The notes beneath the pieces were generated by a model. The model ran no database searches, was not told the origin of the DNA, and saw only the letters and a program-made list of their open reading frames with translations. The position numbers and the translations under genes are program-made. Shown piece by piece: positions 10,201-17,770 of a stretch of DNA of 23,618 nt. Where the stretch lies: contig CAXKVR010000875.1 in assembly GCA_964058845.1 (NCBI GenBank), forward strand, positions 1 to 23,618. Reading direction: 5' to 3'. The DNA comes from Carex sylvatica (Eukaryota > Streptophyta > Magnoliopsida > Poales > Cyperaceae). Each line of letters opens with the position of its first letter. Positions within the stretch are counted from its first letter, which is position 1.

Positions 10201-12938
10201 TGTGACATTATGAATTTTATAATAAATATATTATACTGACTGATTGAATTAAGGCGTTACGAATCGAATTATAAATATAGAAAAACGGTCCAGTGCGGAT
10301 GGATGACCCGCACTGCGGGTGGCTTCACCCGCACTGGAACAAGTTCTTTAATAAACGGCTGTGATTTTCACTGAGTGCGGATGGTAGTGCGGATGGGAAT
10401 CCGCAGTGCGGGTGAGTTCTGTACTCTTCTGAAGTTGACGAATTTTCGCTAAGTACTGGATGCGGATGGGGATCATCCGCACTGAGCTCAGTGCGTCCGC
10501 ACTAGGCTCGGACATTTTTCTGCGCCGTGAGTGCGGCTGGACGGATCCGCAGTGCGGATGATCGGTCCGCACTGGGATGTGTGTTTGCTATTTGCGCTGT
10601 GAGTGCGGCTGGACGGATCCGCAGTGCGGATGAGTGATCCGCACTGGGGTGTGTTTGTTATTTGCGTAATGAATGCGGATGGATGGATCCGCAGTGCGGA
10701 TGGTTGGTCCGCACTGGGGTCTGTATTTCTGTTATTCTTGTTATTTTGAGGGACATATTTGCAAAATGGATTAAATAAACATCTTCTCTCTTTATCTTTC
10801 TCTTTTTAATAAATAAAAACTTTACATAAGGGCCTATTTGTAATAAACATTTTCAAGTTTGTTAATAACTAAAAATGGAGGGTTTATTTGCAAAATTCCA
10901 ATTAAATATCAAATTCCTTCTTCTTCTCATTTCATTTCCACCGATAAAATTGAAATATTACGGGAGGGTTAGGTTTAGCCGAAGCAGAAAAGGGAAAGAG
11001 AGAGAGAGAAAGAAATTAAACGCGGAAACTGATCGGACTGACCGGAAAATCGAGAGTCGAGCTGAATTGACGATCCTTGATCGATTAGAAAGCTTCAATT
11101 TGATATATATTTCTCCCTGGTAATTTCTTTTGAAAACCCTAATTTATTCGATTTATTCGATTTGTCGTGATTTCGGTTGAAACTTGTGATTAGGGTTTCG
11201 TAATCGAGTTCTAGCTCGATTAGTTGTTAATTTGTGATAATTGATACGATTTATCTTCCTTTTCTCTTGGAAACCCTAATTTCATTTGATTTGTTATATT
11301 TTGGTGAAATTCGAAGTCGAATTTGATTTGAAACGTTATAACTCGATAATCGAATTGATTTGCTTGTGGAATTTGGAATTGAACTAGGGTTTTGGGGTTT
11401 GATTGAAATGGAAAGGAATTATGATAGTTTCATGTGAAACTCTGGAAATTGTTGGAATTAATCGAGTTATAACTTCGTAAAACATATCGGTTCATGTTGT
11501 TTATTCAGAACCACCGATTGAATTGGAATTCGAATTAGGGTTTGGTAATGGTATTAATTATCGGATGTTAATCGAACGCGTTAATCGCATTTAACGTATA
11601 AAATAGGTGGTAATCATACGAGGCAAAGGATTTTTGGATCGTTCGAGACGCCTGAGCCTTAGTCGAGCGTGCTATTACTCAGGTGCGGGGTTTCTGGACT
11701 TGTTTGATATCTTATATTCAGAAATTAAACTGTGTTTTGATTCATGTAATTAAACTGTGTTTCGATTCATATGCATTGCATTGCCCAAATAAAGTGGAAC
11801 TCGAATTATTTTATCTGATTGATTTGCATGCTGGTATGGTTATTATTTGTGTTGATCTGAATGATCTGATTTTGGAATTAAAGTCACCGTGCTTTATATC
11901 ACCATCGATTGGTGGATATGGTATTATGGTCATCCACCGTGATGACGTCACCCAGGGGGTGAATCCAGATTTGTCAAGTCTATGCATGGACTGTGACGCC
12001 CAGTATTCTAAAGCTTTAGATCGTCTGACCTTCGGCAGTTCCCAGTACCGGTTGGGACGAAGGGTAAGTGACTTTGTACTATGATTTTGGATGTGGTGAC
12101 TGTGTATCGGATGGCATTACCCAGGGGGTATTGCGTTTGGATGGTCAGTTGGATTTATATGGATTTCCGGATATGAATTAGAACCAGACTTTTAATTAAA
12201 CAGTTAAGCCTGTAACTACAGATGAGTGTCATGAGAAAAGGTTTTACCTGGCGCAGCCGTCTGTAGGTGTCTGTAACCCTACAGATGAGTGGGAACGAAT
12301 TGGGGTCCAGTTTGGTGGAACATCTGTAGTTACTACCAGATATTCTGAAATCGAGTTAAACCAAATATTGTGTGCTTGAATTTCATCTTGGCAATTCCTG
12401 AATTGTGATTTCATTTGGATATATGTTGTCGGGTTTGTGTATTCATGTTTATATATGATTATAAACTGATTTGAGCTATATTTGTGTTTACTTTTTGAAT
12501 ATAATCTGTGATTGCAAGTCCAGGGACGATATGTGGCAAATTATCGCACTGAGAATTCAATTCTCATCCCCTCTTTTGGGTTACTTTTTCAGGTTCCGGT
12601 TCGGCGGATCCGAGAGAGACACGAGGTCGGTAGGCCTGGTTTTCACCGCTACTTAGCTGTCTGGTATTGTGACTAGAGACATGTATAGATTTATGTTTTG
12701 ATTGTATATATATATGTGTTCTCTATGTCATTTGGTGATACGTATCCATCGAGATACGGATTTTGTATGATATTACCTGACCAGTTGGGATTTATGAACT
12801 GTTTTTCTTAGTTATTTGTTTGTTTTGTTGGTGTGTTTTACTTTCTATTATATCGTACTTGCCTTGTAGGCATACGGGCAACCGTATGTCTACGGCAGGA
12901 GACACCTGTCGCGCCTCGTGGGGCTGCGGGGTGTGACA
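10201..12938 (+). repeat. 3' long terminal repeat
   Basis: The right copy of the LTR, offset by exactly 7704 bp from the left copy along its whole length, so no indel separates them. The only difference noticed by eye is 11908 A versus 4204 G. It carries the same GC-rich repeat block (10284-10736) and TATA-like box (11597-11605), and ends GTGTGACA at 12938. Confidence 0.97.
10284..10736 (+). repeat. GC-rich palindromic repeats, 3' LTR copy
   Basis: The counterpart of the block at 2580-3032, with tandem units at 10521-10592, 10593-10662 and 10663-10736. No difference from the left copy was seen. Confidence 0.85.
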
Positions 12939-12943
12939 CTAAT
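12939..12943. repeat. Target site duplication of the LTR retrotransposon, right copy (CTAAT)
   Basis: Exact repeat of 2492-2496. The flank then continues TGTGACAAGTG, so the target itself carried TGTGACA, the same heptamer as the LTR ends. Confidence 0.97.
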
Positions 12944-13395
12944 TGTGACAAGTGTAGTCTAAATGAATTTTGTTGAATATAGGAACTACATAATTTTATG
13001 CGTACAAAGTGGGTACGCAAGAAGATACAGTTCAAATAAAAAAAACAATGCCACTATTTCTATTGGTCTGTCTATGGAAATGTGGATTGCATTCTGTCTC
13101 TAAAATGAAAACAATCTCATAGACCCCTCATTTGCTGCATTATTCAATTTTCATCGAAGTCTTCCTCATTTTTTTGGCAATATACGATTTCCCTCCTCTC
13201 CCTCTCTCTCTCTCTAATCTCTTCCACTCTGACTCGCTCTACATCTCTCTCTAATCTCTCCCCTAATTTAAGTAGGATGTGAACAAATTAATATACTGCT
13301 GCAATGTATCTCTTGATGTAATTTACAATAATATATTTAATTTGAAGGGAGATATTAGATATATACAGAAAAGTCACTGTCTAGAAATTCAATAC
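12944..13395. other. CACTA internal region right of the retrotransposon, no gene seen
   Basis: Non-coding sequence with a CT-rich tract at 13193-13265 (runs of CTCTCT and two copies of TCTCTAATCTCT) and one copy of the TTAAGTAGGATGTGAACAA motif at 13267. No open frame worth calling. Confidence 0.5.
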
Positions 13396-13976
13396 TTGTT
13401 GCATGAGTAGTCTCATGCAACAAATAGTTCTAAAATTCATCAAAACTTGTTGCATGGGTAACCCATGCAACAAATAGTTCTAAAAAATCGTCAAAACTTA
13501 TTGCATGGATTATCCATGCAACAAATAGTGCGCAAATAATCCTCCAAACTTGTTGCATGGGTTATCCATGCAACAAATATTGTCTAGATTCTGCCGACTT
13601 GTTGCAACGGTAAGCCCATGCAACAAATAGTTCTCAAATATTTGTTGCATGGGTTACCCATGCAACTGTTTAGGCTAAATTCGGGAGACTTGTTGCATGG
13701 GTATGAGATGAGTTGTTGCATGGACATTCATTAGAATATACTTTATATCCTCGCTGGCGGGTCACGGGTCATCAAATATTTGTTGCATGGATAAATAAGA
13801 GGCAGTTGCATGGATAACCATCCAACTTGTTGCATGGATAACCATCCAACTTGTTGCATGGATATTTGTTGCATGGGACTACCCATGCAACAAGTTTAAC
13901 TGTGTCAGAACTGCCAATATTTGTTGCAACGACACTACTTATCCATGCAACAAATTTTTTTATCCATGCAAAAAAC
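13396..13976. repeat. Subterminal hairpin repeats of the CACTA element (TTGTTGCATGG / CCATGCAACAA)
   Basis: An array of near-perfect short palindromes: 13396-13423, 13447-13473, 13498-13524, 13550-13576, 13599-13626 and 13642-13666. Each is an arm TTGTTGCATGG plus 1-2 bases, a centre of 0-4 bases, and the reversed complement. They are spaced at about 49-52 bp with a similar spacer (AAATAGTTCTAAAA). From 13690 the array becomes irregular: half units near 13691, 13711, 13778, 13804, 13827, 13850 and 13865, a full palindrome at 13866-13892, and a last pair at 13920-13957. Known CACTA elements have subterminal repeats bound by the element's TnpA-like protein; that function is inferred here. Confidence 0.88.
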
Positions 13977-13980
13977 CCAG

Positions 13981-13992
13981 ATTCTAGTAGTG
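13981..13992 (-). repeat. Terminal inverted repeat, right end of the CACTA element
   Basis: ATTCTAGTAGTG on the plus strand, i.e. CACTACTAGAAT inward from the tip. It matches the CACTA terminal type and directly abuts lectin coding sequence. Confidence 0.82.
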
Positions 13993-14262
13993 AAAGATCT
14001 CAGTGTTACTGTACGGAACGGTACTGTTGTGTTGGCCCCTGCTGACTCCAACGGTTACTATCAGGGACTTAATCAATTGATTAATAAATTATTCGTTTCC
14101 TTTTTTATATTGGTGATCTTTGATAACTGGTTTTGATTAATTAGTATATATGACCTAATTATTAATTTTTCTTATTATTTTTCATTAAAAATGCAATGCA
14201 ATGCATGTACAGCACTGGATCAAGGACATGAGTTTTGATGATAAGGTAAAAGATGTAAGGGG

Positions 14263-14596
14263 CAGGGGCGGATTTATGTATAGATCAGAGGGTGTTAAGT
14301 CACCCTATGATTTCAAAATTATTTATTATGTATATTAAATTTTAGTTAAATTTTTGAATTTTTTGAACTTTTTGAACTTTTATATAGTCTAGTACCCCTC
14401 ATAAAATAACAAATATTTATTGGTAACTTAGTGGTTTGAGTTATAGTTGTTATGTGTGAGATCGTGGATTTAATTCTCATTAGTCACATTTTTTGTTTTC
14501 ATATATTACATTTTATAAGTTAGTCCTCGATTTAAATTTTCATATATTATATTTTATAGGTTAGTCCTCCATTTAAATTTGTTAGTTCTGCCTCTG
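14263..14596. mobile_element. hAT-type MITE inside a lectin exon
   Basis: A 334-bp element with terminal inverted repeats CAGGGGCGGA (left) and CAGAGGCAGA (right, read inward). It is flanked by GTAAGGGG at 14255-14262 and ATAAGGGG at 14597-14604, an 8-bp target duplication with one mismatch, the size made by hAT transposases. It has no coding capacity and an AT-rich interior. Lectin coding sequence continues in frame on both sides when one duplication copy is counted, which independently confirms the boundaries. Confidence 0.88.
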
Positions 14597-14728
14597 ATAA
14601 GGGGTATACCTGTGTTTTCACTGGTCAACAGACCCACCGGAGAAGCTCTTCAGAAACCCCACTAGTGAAAATCAAAACTAATTGTGTTAAACAAACTTAA
14701 TTATTTACAATGATAGTTGAAGAACTTG

Positions 14729-15078
14729 CGGTCATTTTTATTAATACCCTTCAAAAAAAGAAAATTTAAAAAATGCCCTTGCATTATTATTTTTTTTAAA
14801 AATGCCCCGACCGCTGGGCTCATGGGCAGCCCATTCCCCATAGCAACCCCCCCCTCCCCCCCCCCACACACACACACGGGCGGTCCACTAGGGACTAGAC
14901 CGCCTGGGGGCCGGGCAGTCCTCTTTTTTTTTTTTTTAGAGATCTTAATATTTTTGTGAAGATATTTTTTTCTTGTTTAGAGTGTATGCTAACAAAAATT
15001 GATGTCGTAACTCTTTATAATTTTGATTTTGTCAGTTGGATATCACAAGTCTAAAGATAACACTAATAAAGGACTTGG
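14729..15078 (+). repeat. Left arm of the Mutator-like element
   Basis: About 350 bp, an inverted copy of 15905-16271, with a poly-C and CACACA stretch at 14846-14877. The open frame across 14717-14959 comes from this low-complexity sequence and is not a gene. Confidence 0.83.
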
Positions 15079-15904
15079 CCATTTGTGCGAACTATTTCAA
15101 TGTATTGATAGCTTATTTAATTAGATGAAATTTATTTTGTGAATAGTTTTTATCTTGAGCTTTGTATGAGGTTTATTTGTATGTGTTGACAAGTCACAGT
15201 TTCATTCTGAGTCCAACTTTGGACCTTTATTTAACATAACAAAATATCTCTAAAAATCATGAAAATTGACTGACATGCATTCTTGACATCATAGAACACG
15301 ACTGCAAAGTTTCATACAAAACCTCCACACGAAAACTTAAACTGAATTTTTGAGGCACTAAACGACGTGTTTTTGAAATTATGACGCTCTGGATGCCTCT
15401 CATGATGCCCGGGGGTTCCCCTCAGGACAAAATTAGGATCCTTCTCGTTCTCTCATTTACGAAAAGTGGTCATACGAGCAAAATCCGACTTTCATAGCCA
15501 AAGTTATGGATGTTTAAAGTTTTTTCGAAAGCTGAACTTTAAAAATTCATAACTAATTGTAGAAAAATAAATTAAAATTTGTGTCAATTCTGTGTATTTC
15601 TGTATGCTCTACATGATAGTGTAATCAATTTTGTAGTTTAGTCCCTATACCAAGTCCAGACTTGCTGTATCACTTTTGATGTTTTTAGTGCATTGCACTA
15701 TACCAGTAGCTTTTGCCTAGTGCTTGGCTGCTGAGTTTGGACTTGGTACCATACCAAAGGTCAATCTAGAGTGCTTTGTGCATGGACAGAGATCTACTAT
15801 GAGGTTTGTACATATTTTAGTAGCTCTAAACTATTGTTTTAGTACCAGAAATAAAGAGAAGAAGATCAACAAGTTGTCAGAGCTTGAAATTTTTTGAATC
15901 AATA

Positions 15905-16271
15905 CCAAGTCCTTAATTAGGGTTATCTTTAAACTTGTAATATTCAACTGACAAACCAAATCAAAGTTATAAAGAGTTACGACATCACTTCATAAATATA
16001 TCAAATGTCTTATTTTTTGGCGTACACTCTAAACAATAAACTTTTTCTTTACAAAATAATTTAAATCAAAATATTAATATCTCTAAAAAGAAGAAGAAGA
16101 AAATAGAGGACCGCCCTGCCTGTGGTGGGGAGGGAGGGGGGGGGGGGTCTGGTGGGATTTTTGGACTGTCCGTGGATCTGGTGATTAGGGCAGTTTTGAA
16201 AAAAAAAAAACAAATGGTAAGGTCATTTTTAACATTTTCTTCTTTTTTGAGGGTATTAATAAAAATGGCCA
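15905..16271 (-). repeat. Right arm of the Mutator-like element
   Basis: About 367 bp, an inverted copy of 14729-15078, with a long G-run at about 16136-16147. Confidence 0.83.
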
Positions 16272-16534
16272 AAGAACTTGTATCCATATGATACATACAT
16301 CAGGTCAGCCTAGTTCCTTACAGCACGAAACGCCTCGATAATTCGGCGAAGTGGTCGACTGGTTTCTGTGCCATCATGATTGCAGACACGACTTCCCTCA
16401 ATCTGACCGCCATCAGTTCCGATATTGATACTAATTTCTCTGACAGCGACAAAATTGTCATCAAGAAGTGGGTCAATAACCCTGTTCAGGCGCTGGATGA
16501 TCGTTCCAAATCTTCCATGTTAATTTCTTTGTAA

Positions 16535-17770
16535 TCTTGAGGAAGCTAGCAAGGTTCCAAAACTTATGCATGCCTTTATATAATTATCTTTATCATCTTT
16601 TTGTTATTTTCTCTTGCTATGTATGCTCTTAAACTTTTGCTGGTGTGATTTCATAATAAAGTGTTCCCTTCAAAAATGTTGTTCTTATATTGATATTTTA
16701 AATGCAATTAATCACGTATTATCCATTAAAAGTTGGTATATATGTTCATTTATTTATATAAGCTTTAGCTACATGATGTGATTTGCTAAATGATGTGAAC
16801 TAAATGATGTGATTTGCTACTTTTTCATATTTTTATAAAAATGTTGTAGGCATCCTCACAAACAATATCATATATAAAAAGTAGTACAATTGTAGCGTAC
16901 ATCTAATTTTTTGGTACAAATATATGTAAAGTATTATTATTTTAATTAAAAGAATTATAGGTGTGTTTTCAATTATTTTAATAGATGAGTATCAATTTTG
17001 AATCAATTTGAAATTTTATTGGTAATTTATCATAAGTTATTTTAATAGATTATCCGATCAAAATCAGATAAAATATTAATTCAAGAAGCTTTTCAAGAAG
17101 TTATTATACTCAACAAAGAACACTTTATCTCGTCTATTATAGCTTATTTTACAAGAATTTGTACAGTGCCATGCATGTAATATTACCAAGGCCGAAATTA
17201 TAAAATTGAAAAGATATTGGGTTTTTTCAAAGAGGGTATTGCAACTGCCTACAGGCTACAGCCTACGTACCACACCCCAAACAGCATCATGTCATCTTCT
17301 AAGCTCTTGCTGAGTTGTGAAAAAATTAAACAAATTCTTATATTTCATTCCTAATGCACCATTGAATATGTATTACTATATTTTAAGGTTTTAATTAATT
17401 CAAGTACAACATTAGATGAGCTGTGGAACGTAGGTGCATATTTGATAATCAAGAGTTGGAAGAGTGCAGGGACACTTTCTTTGTATTTTTTTTATTGTTT
17501 TTGCGTGCGAGTTGGTATAAATTGATTGAACCGAAGTGTAATTTGATAATCAAAATGATATTCCAAGAGAAGCACACATGAGAGTACTTGAGTCTTCATT
17601 TTTGGGCATTGACAATAATTGCAACACATTTTTAGTAGTAGCGTACTATACCTGCAGGTTGCAAATCATACAAGAAGATATAGTAGTATAGTACGGTTAT
17701 TTTAATCAATCAGCATGAACTTAATTTCAAGTAATTTTTATGCACTTAAATTCATGCAACTATTTCACAG
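16535..17770. other. AT-rich non-coding DNA between the lectin and Aquarius pseudogenes
   Basis: About 1.2 kb with no supported gene or RNA. The left part may be the old lectin 3' flank. The far right end should be intron sequence of the Aquarius copy, because the next homologous exon begins after TATTTCACAG at 17770. No clear transposon boundaries were found. Confidence 0.5.

Larger units (their letters stand above)
2497..12938 (+). mobile_element. Complete Ty3/gypsy LTR retrotransposon, Tekay/Del-type chromovirus
   Basis: A full-length 10442-bp element: 2738-bp LTRs starting TGTGACA and ending TGTGACA, a 5-bp target duplication, a tRNA-iMet primer site, one gag-pol frame and a polypurine tract abutting the 3' LTR. 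Domain order gag, protease, RT, RNase H, integrase is that of Ty3/gypsy (integrase after RT). The chromodomain-like C-terminus and very long LTRs point to the Tekay/Del lineage; that lineage call rests on recalled family features, not on a tree. Reading both LTRs side by side I found one difference (4204 G, 11908 A), so insertion was very recent. It lies inside the CACTA element and so postdates it. All parts needed for autonomous transposition appear present. Confidence 0.97.
1..13992 (-). mobile_element. CACTA (En/Spm) DNA transposon, right-hand part, interrupted by an LTR retrotransposon
   Basis: The right terminus is at 13992: read on the minus strand it starts CACTACTAGAAT, the terminal sequence type of plant CACTA elements. 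An array of short inverted repeats lies directly inside it, as expected for CACTA subterminal repeats. Sequence just outside (13993 on) is coding sequence of a lectin pseudogene, so the boundary is an insertion junction. No matching CACTA left end was found in 1-2496, so the element should begin before the window. The CACTA-derived parts are therefore 1-2496 and 12939-13992; everything between is a later retrotransposon. The usual 3-bp target duplication could be AAA (13993-13995) but cannot be checked without the left flank. That 1-2496 belongs to the same element is inferred from continuity across the retrotransposon's target duplication. Strand is given by the visible terminus and is arbitrary. 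Confidence 0.72.
14729..16271. mobile_element. Mutator-like element with long terminal inverted repeats, non-autonomous
   Basis: A 1543-bp element flanked by a perfect 9-bp target duplication AAGAACTTG (14720-14728 and 16272-16280), the size typical of Mutator-like elements. Its arms are inverted copies: 14729-15078 and 15905-16271. Both tips read YGGYCATTTTTATTAATACC inward, and both carry a G- or C-run, then AGTCCTC/CGGTCCTC, TTTTAGAGATMTTAATATTTT and GATGTCGTAACTCTTTATAA. Each arm ends at GGACTTGG. The 826-bp middle has stops in all frames and no transposase. Arms diverge more in the homopolymer and GC-rich section (14800-14935 and 16100-16200). Confidence 0.86.
13993..16534 (+). pseudogene. 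EUL-domain (Euonymus-lectin-like, ricin-B-fold) lectin, fragmented by transposons
   Basis: Three coding pieces resemble EULS-type plant lectins, nucleocytoplasmic carbohydrate-binding proteins of the stress response. Piece 1, 13993-14064, encodes 24 residues including VRNGTVVLAPAD. Piece 2 begins at 14213 after an acceptor (TGTACAG) with HWIKDMSFDD, is interrupted by a hAT MITE and resumes at 14605 in the same frame (FSLVNRPTGEAL). Piece 3, about 16283-16534, carries HQVSLVPYSTKRLDNSAKW, matching the LIPY...LD.S..W block of the family, and ends at TAA. Defects: the N-terminus is cut off by the CACTA element; the donor after piece 1 reads CAG|GGACTT instead of CAG|GT; TAG at 14663; TGA at 16289; and a Mutator-like element lies between pieces 2 and 3. 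The family call rests on recalled motifs from several blocks in the right order. Confidence 0.8.

Noticed and set aside
2497..12938. Possible plant pararetrovirus (caulimovirus) or endogenous virus
   Set aside because: It has true LTRs, a 5-bp target duplication, an integrase with D,D35E and no movement protein or envelope. It is an ordinary Ty3/gypsy retrotransposon.
13396..13976. CRISPR-like look of regularly spaced repeats
   Set aside because: The repeats are near-perfect palindromes with similar, not unique, spacers, in a plant genome next to a CACTA tip. They are subterminal transposon repeats.
14717..14959. 80-codon frame with a Pro-rich segment
   Set aside because: It arises from poly-C and CACACA low-complexity DNA in the Mutator-like arm. 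The frame at 16066-16296 is the mirror arm.
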